Assembly: GCF_014930365.1 (NCBI RefSeq)
Contig: NZ_JABXWI010000015.1
Span: 186,001-250,000 of the forward strand
Direction of reading: 5' to 3'
Length of the DNA: 64,000 nt
Origin: Streptomyces caniscabiei
GTDB taxonomy: Bacteria; Actinomycetota; Actinomycetes; Streptomycetales; Streptomycetaceae
Shown here: piece by piece, positions 1 to 8,948 of the stretch
Position numbering within the stretch: the first letter of the stretch is position 1
Layout: every line of letters begins with the position of its first letter
The notes under the pieces: generated by a model
Database searches by the model: none
Told to the model about the DNA's origin: nothing
Seen by the model: the letters and a program-made list of their open reading frames with translations, nothing else
Program-made: the position numbers and the translations under genes

Positions 1-587
1 CCCCCGGCGAGCAGATCGCCCTCGCCCTCGACGTCGCCGCCTCAGAGTTCTACAAGGACGGCGTCTACACCTTCGAGGGCAAGGAGCGCTCCGCCGCCGA
101 GATGACGGAGTACTACGCCGACCTCGTCGCGTCGTACCCGCTCGTCTCCATCGAGGACCCGCTGTTCGAGGACGACTGGGCCGGCTGGAACACCATCACC
201 GCGCAGCTGGGCGACAAGGTCCAGATCGTCGGCGACGACCTCTTCGTCACCAACCCCGAGCGTCTCGCCCGCGGCATCGAGGAGGGCTCGGCCAACGCCC
301 TGCTCGTCAAGGTCAACCAGATCGGTTCGCTGACCGAGACCCTGGACGCCGTCGAGCTGGCCCAGCGCAACGGCTTCAAGTGCATGATGTCCCACCGCTC
401 CGGCGAGACCGAGGACGTCACCATCGCCGACCTCGCCGTCGCCGTGAACTGCGGTCAGATCAAGACCGGCGCCCCGGCCCGCTCGGACCGCGTCGCCAAG
501 TACAACCAGCTGCTGCGCATCGAGGAGATCCTCGACGACGCCGCGGTCTACGCCGGCCGCAGCGCCTTCCCGCGCTTCAAGGGCTGA
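1..587 (+). CDS. eno: Enolase (phosphopyruvate hydratase), C-terminal part
   Basis: This is the end of a gene cut off by the window edge, about 195 codons, open from the first base to the TGA at 585-587. Enolase converts 2-phosphoglycerate to phosphoenolpyruvate in glycolysis and is a cytoplasmic octamer or dimer. The C-terminal barrel is clear: the metal-binding stretch SIEDPLFEDDW, then VGDDLFVTN, the catalytic lysine in LLVKVNQIGS, the HRSGET loop that follows, and the conserved end with GQIKTGAPARSDRVAKYN. An unusual long hairpin follows the stop. The gene next to it encodes a small division protein, an arrangement that is standard in actinobacteria. Confidence 0.97.
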   Translation, partial: PGEQIALALDVAASEFYKDGVYTFEGKERSAAEMTEYYADLVASYPLVSIEDPLFEDDWAGWNTITAQLGDKVQIVGDDLFVTNPERLARGIEEGSANALLVKVNQIGSLTETLDAVELAQRNGFKCMMSHRSGETEDVTIADLAVAVNCGQIKTGAPARSDRVAKYNQLLRIEEILDDAAVYAGRSAFPRFKG

Positions 588-618
588 CCCGTACAGGGTC
601 AAGGCCTAGCCAGTCGTA

Positions 619-662
619 CGTACGTCCCCGTACCGGTCCCGTACCGTGTGCGGGGACGTACG
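619..662 (+). terminator. Hairpin between eno and the ftsB-like gene
   Basis: The arms CGTACGTCCCCG (619-630) and CGGGGACGTACG (651-662) are perfect complements of 12 bp around a 20-base loop. No T-run follows, which is normal for Streptomyces terminators. The hairpin ends about 30 bases before the ribosome-binding site of the next gene, so it may end eno transcription or reduce read-through into the division gene. Confidence 0.6.
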
Positions 663-701
663 TGCGTCGCGCACAGGAGAAGACAGAAGGGGAAGCGGGA
701 C

Positions 702-1184
702 ATGGCCGTGAAGGACCGGGACCGGGACCGTTTCTCCACCGCGACGCGGCTGAAGGTGCTCGGTGAGCAGACGGCCGCCCGGGTCTACCGCTCCCAGACC
801 AAGCGCCAGGCCCGCCGCTCCCGGCTGACCGGCCGGGCCGCGCTGCTCGCCCTCGTCCTCTGCTCGCTGATCGTGGCGCTCGCCTATCCCATAAGGCAGT
901 ACGTCTCCCAGCGCGCCGAGATCGCCGACACACAGCGGCAGCGCGAGGAGGCGCGCGAGCGGGTCGAGGAGTTGCGCGACCTCAAGGCGCGCTGGCAGGA
1001 CGACGCGTATGCCGAGCAGCGCATCCGGGAGCGGCTGCACTATGTGATGCCGGGCGAGACCGGTTACACGATGATCGACCCGGACGCGGCGAAGCAGTCC
1101 CGTACGACCCAGGGGGCGGCCGACCGTCCCTGGTACACCAATGTCTGGGACGGGGTCGACAAGGCCGACGCCGCCGACAGCTGA
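702..1184 (+). CDS. FtsB/DivIC-family septum formation initiator
   Basis: A 160-residue single-pass membrane protein. The start at ATG 702 is preceded by a purine-rich GAAGGGGAAGCGGGA stretch; an upstream in-frame ATG at 648 lies inside the intergenic hairpin region and is unlikely. A basic cytoplasmic N-terminus of about 45 residues is followed by one membrane helix (around residues 45-65, ALLALVLCSLIVALAY). A coiled coil then follows (roughly 70-105, rich in Gln, Arg and Glu), ending in the family motif AEQRIRERLHYVMPGETGY. FtsB-type proteins bridge FtsL and FtsQ in the divisome. The position directly after eno is conserved in actinobacteria, which supports the call. Confidence 0.88.
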   Translation: MAVKDRDRDRFSTATRLKVLGEQTAARVYRSQTKRQARRSRLTGRAALLALVLCSLIVALAYPIRQYVSQRAEIADTQRQREEARERVEELRDLKARWQDDAYAEQRIRERLHYVMPGETGYTMIDPDAAKQSRTTQGAADRPWYTNVWDGVDKADAADS

Positions 1185-1242
1185 ACGGCCACCTTCGTGA
1201 CCGTCAACCGATGAGCCACACCGAGGACTTGAGTAGCAGGTT

Positions 1243-1773
1243 ATGCAGACCCCTCCGCCGCCCACCCCGCGCACCGAGCCGACCGACGCCGACGTCGAGG
1301 CCTTCCAGCAGCAGCTCGGACGTCCGCCGCGCGGCCTGCGCGCCATCGCGCACCGCTGCCCCTGCGGACAGCCGGACGTCGTCGAGACGGCGCCGCGCCT
1401 GCCGGACGGGACGCCCTTCCCCACGACGTACTACCTGACGTGCCCGCGCGCGGCCTCCGCGATCGGCACGCTGGAGGCGAACGGCGTGATGAAGGAGATG
1501 ACGGAGCGGCTGGCGACGGACCCCGAGCTGGCCGCCGCCTACCGGGCGGCGCACGAGGACTACATCGCCCGCCGCGACGAGATCGAGGTCCTGGAGGGCT
1601 TCCCCAGCGCGGGCGGCATGCCGGACCGCGTGAAGTGCCTGCACGTCCTCGTCGGCCACTCGCTGGCCGCCGGTCCCGGCGTCAACCCGCTGGGCGACGA
1701 GGCGATCGCGATGCTCCCCGAGTGGTGGGCCAAGGGCCCGTGCGTCACGCTCCCCGAGGGGGACGCCCAGTGA
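1243..1773 (+). CDS. DUF501 family protein
   Basis: A 176-residue cytoplasmic protein of an actinobacterial family with no established biochemical role. The family signature is visible as two Cys-containing blocks: IAHRCPCGQPDVVET near residue 32, and a C-terminal block with DRVKCLHVLVGHSLAAG and the acidic NPLGDEA. The conserved Cys and His residues could bind metal, but this is inference. The stop TGA at 1771-1773 overlaps the GTG start of the downstream phosphatase gene, so the two are very likely translated together. The family is usually found beside ppx/gppA and the ftsB-like gene, as here. Confidence 0.85.
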   Translation: MQTPPPPTPRTEPTDADVEAFQQQLGRPPRGLRAIAHRCPCGQPDVVETAPRLPDGTPFPTTYYLTCPRAASAIGTLEANGVMKEMTERLATDPELAAAYRAAHEDYIARRDEIEVLEGFPSAGGMPDRVKCLHVLVGHSLAAGPGVNPLGDEAIAMLPEWWAKGPCVTLPEGDAQ

Positions 1774-2711
1774 CCCGGGTCGCCGCCGTCGACTGCGGTA
1801 CGAACTCCATCCGGCTCCTCGTCGCCGACGCCGACCCGGCCACCGGTGAACTCGTCGAGCTGGACCGGCGGATGATCATCGTGCGGCTGGGCCAGGGCGT
1901 CGACCGCACGGGCCGGCTGGCCCCCGAGGCGCTGGAGCGGACCTTCGCGGCCTGCCGCGAGTACGCGGCCGTCATCAAGGAACTGGGCGCCGAGCGCATC
2001 CGTTTCGTCGCCACCTCCGCCTCCCGGGACGCCGAGAACCGGGACGAGTTCGTGCGCGGGGTGTTCGACATCCTCGGCGTCGAGCCCGAGGTGATCTCCG
2101 GCGACCGGGAGGCCGAGTTCTCCTTCACCGGCGCGACCAGGGAACTGAGCGGGCGCACCGACCTCACCCGGCCGTACCTGGTCGTGGACATCGGCGGCGG
2201 CTCCACCGAGTTCGTCGTCGGTGACGACCAGGTGCGCGGCGCCCGCTCGGTGGACATCGGCTGCGTACGGCTGACCGAGCGGCACCTCGTCCGCGACGGG
2301 GCGGTCGTCGACCCGCCCGCGCCGGAGCAGATCGCGGCGATCCGCGCGGACATCGAGGCGGCCCTCGACCTCGCCGAGCGCGATGTGCCGCTGCGCGAGG
2401 CGCACACCCTGGTCGGGCTGGCCGGTTCGGTCACGACGCTGTCCGCGATCGCCCAGGAGCTGCCCGCGTACGACTCGGCGGCCATCCACCACTCCCGGAT
2501 CCCGTACGACCGGGTCCGGGAGATCACCGAGTGGCTGCTGCGCTCCACGCACGCGGAACGGGAGGCCGTCCCGTCGATGCATCCCGGCCGGGTGGACGTG
2601 ATCGCGGCGGGCGCCCTCGTCCTCCTGTCGATCATGGAACGGATCGACGCGACGGAGGTCGTGGTGAGCGAACACGACATCCTGGACGGCATCGCCTGGT
2701 CCGTGGCGTAG
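1770..2711 (+). CDS. Ppx/GppA family exopolyphosphatase or (p)ppGpp phosphohydrolase
   Basis: A 313-residue protein starting at GTG 1770, which overlaps the previous stop. It belongs to the sugar-kinase/Hsp70/actin-fold phosphatases that hydrolyse terminal phosphates from polyphosphate or pppGpp. The phosphate-1 motif DCGTNSIRLLVAD lies at the N-terminus, and the phosphate-2 motif VVDIGGGSTEFVVG lies near residue 140. Further features are VATSASRDAENRDEF and the adenosine-like loop GLAGSVTTLSA. It is short, lacking the C-terminal HD domain of E. coli Ppx and GppA, so it is the actinobacterial short form. Polyphosphate and pppGpp specificity cannot be separated by reading. Confidence 0.9.
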   Translation: MTRVAAVDCGTNSIRLLVADADPATGELVELDRRMIIVRLGQGVDRTGRLAPEALERTFAACREYAAVIKELGAERIRFVATSASRDAENRDEFVRGVFDILGVEPEVISGDREAEFSFTGATRELSGRTDLTRPYLVVDIGGGSTEFVVGDDQVRGARSVDIGCVRLTERHLVRDGAVVDPPAPEQIAAIRADIEAALDLAERDVPLREAHTLVGLAGSVTTLSAIAQELPAYDSAAIHHSRIPYDRVREITEWLLRSTHAEREAVPSMHPGRVDVIAAGALVLLSIMERIDATEVVVSEHDILDGIAWSVA

Positions 2712-3192
2712 CTCGTGGGTGGCCGCCGGGGTCCTCCCGGCGGTCGGCGGGCGTCTGTGAGGGAGTGTTTACTACTCGCCGGTAGCCTCGCTTGAGCTGT
2801 TCGGATAACGTATGAGCGCGTCCGAGGGGTGCTTCCGCGCCCCTCGTCGACCCGGCGCCCGGAAACTTCGTGAACTTCTTCACAAGAGAATCGCCCCTGT
2901 TGAGCGATGTTTTGAGGCTCCGCAGAGCGTTCCGGGGTTCCCAGGGGTCAACAGGGCGTCCCCGGCGGGGTTCCGCGGGGGTCTCGTCCGTGTGAAACCG
3001 AAGGGTGGTCCAGGGCCCTCAACAGACCGGAACGGCAGTTCACGCGGCCTTGACAACGGTCAAACCTCCCGGCCGGTCCCCTGGTGGGCCGTGCCCCCGG
3101 CCAAGGGGGTCGCGCAGTGTAGCAGAGGGGGTGGGGAAGCTTGTGAAGGGGCGCACGAGCGACCCCCGTATGGCGGGTACATACTCGATGGC
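2712..3192. other. Long intergenic leader upstream of ndh
   Basis: This 481-base region has no credible gene, and an open frame running through it is only an extension of ndh. It holds a Rex-like operator at 2869-2884 and a short inverted repeat TTGAC-AACG-GTCAA near 3052. If transcription starts at the operator, the ndh mRNA would have an untranslated leader of about 300 bases. Confidence 0.5.
2869..2884 (+). promoter_or_regulatory. Rex-type redox operator upstream of ndh
   Basis: The sequence CGTGAACTTCTTCACA matches the Streptomyces Rex operator consensus TGTGAAC-N3-TTCACA at all positions except the first. Rex senses the NADH/NAD+ ratio and represses respiratory genes when NADH is low. 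The next gene encodes a type II NADH dehydrogenase, a logical Rex target. The site is 309 bases from the ndh start codon, so a long leader is implied. Confidence 0.7.
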
Positions 3193-4578
3193 ATGAGCAC
3201 CACGGAGCGTCCCAGGATCCTCGTAGTAGGCGGTGGGTACGTAGGCCTGTACGCAGCTCGGCGCATCCTCAAGAAGATGCGCTACGGCGAGGCGACCGTC
3301 ACGGTCGTCGACCCCCGGTCGTACATGACCTACCAGCCCTTCCTCCCCGAAGCCGCCGCCGGCAGCATCTCCCCCCGGCACGTCGTCGTCCCGCTGCGAC
3401 GCGTGCTGCCGAAGGCGGAGGTCCTCACCGGTCGGGTCACCACCATCGACCAGGACCGCAAGGTCGCCACGATCGCCCCGCTGGTCGGCGAGGCGTACGA
3501 GCTGCCCTTCGACTACCTGGTGATCGCGCTCGGCGCGGTCTCCCGCACCTTCCCGATCCCCGGCCTCGCCGAACAGGGCATCGGCATGAAGGGCATCGAG
3601 GAGGCCATCGGCCTGCGCAACCACGTCCTCGAACAGCTCGACAAGGCCGACTCCACGACCGACGAGGACGTCCGCCGCAAGGCGTTGACCTTCGTCTTCG
3701 TGGGCGGTGGCTTCGCCGGCGCGGAGACCATCGGCGAGGTCGAGGACATGGCCCGCGACGCCGCGAAGTACTACAAGAACGTGTCCCGTGAGGACATGCG
3801 CTTCGTGCTCGTCGACGCCGCCGACAAGATCCTCCCCGAGGTCGGCCCGAAGCTCGGCCTCTACGGCAAGGAGCACCTGGAGGGCCGTGGGGTCGAGGTC
3901 TACCTCAACACCTCCATGGACTCCTGCGTCGACGGCCACGTCGTGCTGAAGAACGGCCTGGAGGTCGACTCCAACACGATCGTCTGGACCGCCGGCGTCA
4001 AGCCGAACCCGGTCCTCTCGCGCTACGGCCTCCCGCTCGGCCCGCGTGGCCACGTGGACGCGTCGCCGACCCTCCAGGTCACCGGCACCGACTACATCTG
4101 GGCCGCCGGCGACAACGCCCAGGTCCCGGACGTCGCCGCCCGCAAGGCCGGCATCGAGAACGCCTGGTGCCCGCCGAACGCGCAGCACGCGCTGCGTCAG
4201 GCCAAGGTCCTCGGCGACAACGTGGTCTCCGGCATGCGGGGCTTCCCGCAGAAGGAGTACGCGCACTCCAACAAGGGCGCGGTGGCGGGTCTCGGCCTCC
4301 ACAAGGGCGTCGCGATGATCGTCATGGGCAAGATGAAGATCAAGCTGCGCGGTCGCCTCGCGTGGTACATGCACCGTGGCTACCACGGTCTCGCGATGCC
4401 GACCTGGAACCGCAAGATCCGGGTCTTCGCGGACTGGACGCTCGCGATGTTCCTCAAGCGCGAGGTCGTCTCCCTCGGCGCCATCGAGACTCCCCGCGAG
4501 GAGTTCTACGAGGCGGCGAAGCCGGCGCCGGTCGCTGCCGCTCCGGCCAAGACCGAGGAGAAGGCCAAGGCCTCCTGA
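3193..4578 (+). CDS. ndh: Type II NADH dehydrogenase (NDH-2)
   Basis: A 461-residue FAD-dependent NADH:quinone oxidoreductase that passes electrons to menaquinone without pumping protons, at the inner face of the membrane. The FAD Rossmann motif VVGGGYVGLYAARR is at the N-terminus, followed by YMTYQPFLPEAAAG. The second nucleotide-binding motif FVGGGFAGAETIGE is near residue 170. The FAD-binding AAGDNAQ is near residue 300, with the quinone-site AxxQxxxQ-like QHALRQAK after it. The start ATG 3193 matches the family's N-terminus; upstream in-frame codons have no homology. The probable Rex operator at 2869 suggests redox control, and a strong hairpin follows the stop. Confidence 0.93.
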   Translation: MSTTERPRILVVGGGYVGLYAARRILKKMRYGEATVTVVDPRSYMTYQPFLPEAAAGSISPRHVVVPLRRVLPKAEVLTGRVTTIDQDRKVATIAPLVGEAYELPFDYLVIALGAVSRTFPIPGLAEQGIGMKGIEEAIGLRNHVLEQLDKADSTTDEDVRRKALTFVFVGGGFAGAETIGEVEDMARDAAKYYKNVSREDMRFVLVDAADKILPEVGPKLGLYGKEHLEGRGVEVYLNTSMDSCVDGHVVLKNGLEVDSNTIVWTAGVKPNPVLSRYGLPLGPRGHVDASPTLQVTGTDYIWAAGDNAQVPDVAARKAGIENAWCPPNAQHALRQAKVLGDNVVSGMRGFPQKEYAHSNKGAVAGLGLHKGVAMIVMGKMKIKLRGRLAWYMHRGYHGLAMPTWNRKIRVFADWTLAMFLKREVVSLGAIETPREEFYEAAKPAPVAAAPAKTEEKAKAS

Positions 4579-4591
4579 CCTCCTGAGCCAT

Positions 4592-4633
4592 CCGAAGGGC
4601 CTCCCGCCATCCGTGGTGCGGGGGGCCCTTCGG
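4592..4633 (+). terminator. Terminator after ndh
   Basis: The arms CCGAAGGGCCTCCCGC (4592-4607) and GCGGGGGGCCCTTCGG (4618-4633) pair over 16 bases with one T-G wobble around a 10-base loop, just after the ndh stop. Confidence 0.8.
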
Positions 4634-4695
4634 CGTGCGCGGGAGAACTCGGGGGTGCGGGTTCGTCGGCGGGTGCGGGCGCGTGGGGGCTGGTC

Positions 4696-4812
4696 GCGCA
4701 GTTCCCCGCGCCCCTGAAAAGCAGGGGCTGCGCCCCGTGCTTTTCAGGCCCGTCGCCGGTCGCCCTTCAGGGCCACGGGGGCCTGGTCTTTCAGGGGCGC
4801 GGGGAACTGCGC
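4696..4812. repeat. Dispersed intergenic repeat, paired inverted copies (copies 1 and 1')
   Basis: A plus-strand copy GCGCAGTTCCCCGCGCCCCT (4696-4715) and its perfect reverse complement (4793-4812) face each other across 77 bases. That spacer holds smaller hairpins such as GAAAAGCA-GGGGC/GCCCC-TGCTTTTC. The whole unit can fold into one long stem. The same 20-mer recurs at nine other sites listed in this annotation, all outside genes. Confidence 0.85.
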
Positions 4813-4933
4813 GAGAAGCCCCCACGCACCCGCACCCGAAGAACACACCTCCCCACGGGAATACGGCACAGCCCCGCAGGTGATTACCGTGGCGTTGGAC
4901 ATTCCGGGATCTGTTGTCACGGAGGTGTGCGCC

Positions 4934-6235
4934 ATGCAGGACGCCGCGTCGCGGCTGAAGACCCTGTTCGAGCAACTGTCGGGGGCCCCGCTCCCGGTCC
5001 GGCTGCGGGCCTGGGACGGGTCGACGGCCGGACCGCCGGAGGCACCCGCCCTGGTGGTACGCAACCGCAGGGCCCTGCGCCGACTGCTGTGGAAGCCGGG
5101 CGAACTGGGCCTCGCCCGCGCCTGGGTCGCCGGTGACCTCGGCGTCGAGGGCGACCTGTACGCCGTACTGGACCTGGTGGCCGACCAGGTGTGGGAGCGG
5201 GACGAGGACGCCCGAAGCCTCGCCGACACCCTGCGCGACCCCCGGGCCCGGGCGGCCGTCAAGGGCCTGCTGAAGCTGGCCGGCCCCGCCGTCCTCGTCC
5301 CGCCCGAACCGCCGCGCGAGGAGGTCCGCACCCGCCACCGGCACACCAGACGCACCGACAGACGGGCCGTCAGCCACCACTACGACGTCGGCAACGACTT
5401 CTACGAGGCCGTCCTCGGCCCGTCGATGGTGTACTCCTGCGCCTATTGGTCCGCCGCCGACGGCAGCACCACCCTCGAAGCCGCCCAGCACGACAAGCTC
5501 GACCTCATCTGCCGCAAACTCGGCCTGACCCCGGGGCAGCGGCTCCTCGACGTCGGCTGCGGCTGGGGCTCCATGGCCGTGCACGCGGCCCGCGAGTACG
5601 GCGTCCACGTCGTCGGCGTCACCCTCTCCCAGGAACAGGCCGTCCACGCCCGCAAACGCGTCGCGGAGGAGGGCCTCACCGACCGCGTCGAGATCCGCGT
5701 CCAGGACTACCGCGACGTCACCGACGGGCCCTACGACGCGATCTCCTCCGTCGGCATGGCCGAACACGTCGGAGCGGACCGGTACCTGGCGTACGCCGAG
5801 GACCTGTACCGGCTGCTCGCCCCCGGCGGCCGGCTGCTCAACCACCAGATCTCCCGGCGCCCACAGCGCGACGAGAGCACGTACTCCCTCGACGGCTTCA
5901 TCGACGCGTACGTCTTCCCGGACGGCGAACTCGCCCCGATCGGCACCACCGTCACCCAGCTCGAACGCGCCGGGTTCGAGGTCCGCGACGTGGAGTCCCT
6001 GCGCGAGCACTACGCCCTCACCCTGCGCGCCTGGGTCACCAACCTCGAAGCCCGCTGGGCGCACGCGGTCGCCCTGGTCGGCCCCGGCCGCGCCCGCGTC
6101 TGGCGCCTCTACATGGCCGCCTCCGCCCTCGGCTTCGAACGCAACCGCCTCGGCGTCAACCAGGTACTGGCCGTACGGCCCCCGGAAGGGGGTGCGTCGG
6201 GCCTCCCGCTGAGGGCCCGGACCTGGGGCGCCTGA
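4934..6235 (+). CDS. Cyclopropane-fatty-acyl-phospholipid synthase family methyltransferase
   Basis: A 433-residue SAM-dependent enzyme. ATG 4934 was chosen because a perfect GGAGGT lies 7 bases upstream; an in-frame ATG at 4880 has no such site. The N-terminal 130 residues form the family-specific lipid-binding region. The C-terminal domain begins near residue 150 with SHHYDVGNDFYE and carries the SAM motif LLDVGCGWGSMAVHAA, then VTLSQEQ and SVGMAEHVG. The lipid motif YVFPDGELAP and the aromatic end NRLGVNQVLAV complete the match. These enzymes transfer a methylene or methyl group to double bonds of membrane phospholipid acyl chains. The exact product (cyclopropane or branched) cannot be told from sequence. 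Confidence 0.9.
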   Translation: MQDAASRLKTLFEQLSGAPLPVRLRAWDGSTAGPPEAPALVVRNRRALRRLLWKPGELGLARAWVAGDLGVEGDLYAVLDLVADQVWERDEDARSLADTLRDPRARAAVKGLLKLAGPAVLVPPEPPREEVRTRHRHTRRTDRRAVSHHYDVGNDFYEAVLGPSMVYSCAYWSAADGSTTLEAAQHDKLDLICRKLGLTPGQRLLDVGCGWGSMAVHAAREYGVHVVGVTLSQEQAVHARKRVAEEGLTDRVEIRVQDYRDVTDGPYDAISSVGMAEHVGADRYLAYAEDLYRLLAPGGRLLNHQISRRPQRDESTYSLDGFIDAYVFPDGELAPIGTTVTQLERAGFEVRDVESLREHYALTLRAWVTNLEARWAHAVALVGPGRARVWRLYMAASALGFERNRLGVNQVLAVRPPEGGASGLPLRARTWGA

Positions 6236-6239
6236 ACGC

Positions 6240-6281
6240 ACGGACGGGGGCGCGTACGGCCATGTACGTGCCCCCGTCCGT
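6240..6281. terminator. Bidirectional terminator between convergent genes
   Basis: The arms ACGGACGGGGGCGCGTAC (6240-6257) and GTACGTGCCCCCGTCCGT (6264-6281) form an 18-bp stem with one G-T wobble and a 6-base loop. The hairpin sits between the methyltransferase and the convergent ABC permease. Confidence 0.85.
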
Positions 6282-6294
6282 ATGTCTGCCTCGG

Positions 6295-8835
6295 CTACTC
6301 CGACTTGATCGCCGCGAGCATGTTCAGCTTCGCCGCGCGGCGGGCCGGCCACAGCGCGGCCAGGATGCCGACGGTGGCGGCGAGCAGGAGGAAGACGGCC
6401 ATCCGGGCCCAGGGGACGACCAGTTCGTACGTCGGCATCCGGCTGGCGACGAGCTCACCGGCGGCCCAGCCGAAGAAGACGCCCAGGCCGATGCCGAGGA
6501 CACCGCCGAAGAGGGAGATGACCAGGGACTCCAGACGGACCATCCGCTTGATGCCCTGCCGGTCAAGACCGATCGCGCGGAGCATGCCGATCTCCTGCGA
6601 ACGCTCGAACACCGACATGGCCAGGGTGTTGATGACGCCGAGGACGGCGACGATCACGGCCATGGCCAGCAGGCCGTAGAGCATGTTCAGCATCAGCGTG
6701 AACATCTTCGCGATGTCGTCGGAGAGGTCCTGTCCGCTCTGGACCTTGATCGCCGGGTTCTCGCCGAGGGCCTTCTCCAGCCGGTCCTTGGTGGCGTCCG
6801 AGGCGCCGGACGAGGTCTTCACCATGATCATCATGTCGGCCGGGTCGACGTCGGCGGGCAGCCGCGCGTCGAGCGTCCTGTTGTCCAGGAGGATGCCCCG
6901 GATCAGCTCGTTGCTCTCGTAGACCCCGGCGACCGTCAGCTTCTGCTTTTGGCCCCCCTCGAACCCGGCGGTGAGCTCCGAACCGGCCTTCCAGCCGCGC
7001 CGCTCGGCGGTCTCCGCGTCCACCACGACCTGGCCGCCGCCGACCTTGAACGTCCCGTTGTCGAGGGGCAGGTCGGTGAGCTTGCCGATGGCCGCGCCGT
7101 TGACGCCCGTGAGGTACTCGGTCTCGCCCCCGATCCGGGACTCGGCGTTGCGCAGCGGCGAGACGGCGGTGACGCCCTCGGCGGCGGAGAGCTGCTTCTC
7201 CACGTCGGGGGAGAGGAAGTTGCCGTTGGCCATCGAGACGACGTAGTCCGCCTTGATCGCGTCGGCGGCCATCTTGCCGATGGACTTCTGGAGGCTGCCC
7301 GCCATCACCGTCATGCCGGTGATCAGCGTCAGTCCGATCATCAGCGCCGACGCGGTCGCGGCGGTGCGGCGCGGATTGCGCACGGAGTTCTGCCGGGCGA
7401 GCTTGCCGGAGATCCCGAAGACCCGCATGAGGGGGGCGGCGGCCGCGATCAGCGGGCGGGACAGCAGCGGGGTGAGGACGAAGACACCGATGATCAGCAC
7501 CACCGCGCCGATGCCCATGGGCGCCTGCCCGTCCGAGCCCTCCAGCGTGGTGGCGTACAGCACGGTGGCCACGCCCGCGCCGGCGAACAGCGCGCCGATC
7601 GTGTTCCGTACGACGAGCGACTTGGTCGTCGCCTTCGCGTGCACGCTGCTCATCGCCGCGACCGGCGGGATCTTCGCCGCGCGGCGGCCCGGCAGCCAGG
7701 CGGCCAGCATCGTGATCAGTACGCCGACGAGCAGGGCGGTGGCGACCGTGCCGGGGGAGACCACCAGCGGGCCGGCGGGGACGGTCTCGCCGAGCGTGCC
7801 GATCAGGGCCCGCATCCCGGCGCCGATGCCGACACCGGCGGCGAGACCGGTGACGGCGGCGACCGCGCCCACCACGAACGCCTCGATCAGCACGGACCGC
7901 GTCACCTGGCGGCGGGAGGCGCCGACCGCGCGCAGCAGAGCCAGCTCCTTGGTGCGCTGGGCGACCAGCATCGTGAAGGTGTTGGCGATGATGAACGTGC
8001 CCACGAACAGGGCGATCCCGGCGAAGACCAGCAGCGCGTTCTTCAGGCCGCTCATCTCGGCGGCGATCTGCGTGGCCTGGTCGTCCGCGAGCTGCTGACC
8101 GGTGGTGGTGTACGCGGAGTCCTTCGGCAGGACCTCGTCGACGGCCTTCTGCAACTGGGCCTGGCTGGTGCCCGGCGCCGCCGTCACGTTGATCGTGTCG
8201 TACTCGCCCTTCATGTGGAACAGCGTCTGCGCGGTCGCCGTGTCGAACAGGGTGAGGCTGCCGCCGGCGGCGACATTGCCGTCGTCCGTCGTGAAGATCC
8301 CGCTGACGGTGGGGGTGAGGACCGGGCCGTCGACCGACAGCCGGACGGTGTCGCCCACCTCGTACCCGGACCGCTTCGCGGTCTCCGAGTCGATCGCGAC
8401 CTCGTCCGCGCCCTCGGGCGCGCGGCCGCCGTCCTGGATGGGGTACCGGGGGTCGTCCGTCCCCCAGTAGTTCCCGCCCTGCGACTGGAAGCCGCCGCCG
8501 ATCAGCTTGCCGTCCTTGCCGGCGAGGGCGGTGAACCCGCTCACCACGCCGATCGCCGACTCGGCGCCGGGCGCCCGCTCGACCTTCTTCAGCACCTCCG
8601 GGGTGAGCTTCGGCTGCTCGGCGACGGTGTCGCCCTCGTCCGGCTGGTATCCCGACCGGATCGCGACGTCCACGTGGTCGAAGCCCTTGGCCGAGCTCTT
8701 CTGGAGCGCGTCCGAGATGGTGTTCGTGAAGACCAGCGTGCCCGACACGAAGGCGACGCCGAGCATCACCGCGAGCACGGTCATGAGAAGCCTGGCCTTG
8801 TGCGAGAGCACGTTGCGCAGGGCGGTACGGAACAT
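6295..8835 (-). CDS. ABC transporter permease, MacB/FtsX type, two FtsX domains
   Basis: An 846-residue integral membrane protein. The N-terminus MFRTALRNVLSHKARLLMTV is the standard start of this family, so ATG 8835 was preferred over longer frames; the upstream sequence AGGGACCCC is a weak ribosome site. After helix 1 there is an extracellular domain of about 200 residues, then three helices around a FtsX core (IANTFTMLVAQRTKELALLRAVGASRRQV). A second loop-out domain follows, with a second FtsX core (INTLAMSVFERSQEIGMLRAIG) at the C-terminus. Such proteins use the paired ATPase for mechanotransmission or lipid/peptide export. It is transcribed with the ATPase gene, 113 bases upstream of its start. 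The substrate is unknown. Confidence 0.92.
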   Translation of the reverse strand: MFRTALRNVLSHKARLLMTVLAVMLGVAFVSGTLVFTNTISDALQKSSAKGFDHVDVAIRSGYQPDEGDTVAEQPKLTPEVLKKVERAPGAESAIGVVSGFTALAGKDGKLIGGGFQSQGGNYWGTDDPRYPIQDGGRAPEGADEVAIDSETAKRSGYEVGDTVRLSVDGPVLTPTVSGIFTTDDGNVAAGGSLTLFDTATAQTLFHMKGEYDTINVTAAPGTSQAQLQKAVDEVLPKDSAYTTTGQQLADDQATQIAAEMSGLKNALLVFAGIALFVGTFIIANTFTMLVAQRTKELALLRAVGASRRQVTRSVLIEAFVVGAVAAVTGLAAGVGIGAGMRALIGTLGETVPAGPLVVSPGTVATALLVGVLITMLAAWLPGRRAAKIPPVAAMSSVHAKATTKSLVVRNTIGALFAGAGVATVLYATTLEGSDGQAPMGIGAVVLIIGVFVLTPLLSRPLIAAAAPLMRVFGISGKLARQNSVRNPRRTAATASALMIGLTLITGMTVMAGSLQKSIGKMAADAIKADYVVSMANGNFLSPDVEKQLSAAEGVTAVSPLRNAESRIGGETEYLTGVNGAAIGKLTDLPLDNGTFKVGGGQVVVDAETAERRGWKAGSELTAGFEGGQKQKLTVAGVYESNELIRGILLDNRTLDARLPADVDPADMMIMVKTSSGASDATKDRLEKALGENPAIKVQSGQDLSDDIAKMFTLMLNMLYGLLAMAVIVAVLGVINTLAMSVFERSQEIGMLRAIGLDRQGIKRMVRLESLVISLFGGVLGIGLGVFFGWAAGELVASRMPTYELVVPWARMAVFLLLAATVGILAALWPARRAAKLNMLAAIKSE

Positions 8836-8948
8836 GAAGGGGTCCCTGTTTCGGGGTGGGGGCGGAGGGGGCGGGAGGCGCCGGAGTGGAGCGGGCCGGA
8901 GTGCGCGTCGGGGCAGAGGGCGCGGAGGGGCGGGGCGGTGAACTCCCT

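Noticed and set aside
4454..6352. A 632-codon minus-strand open frame
   Set aside because: It is antisense to the cyclopropane synthase family gene and an intergenic repeat, with no domain.
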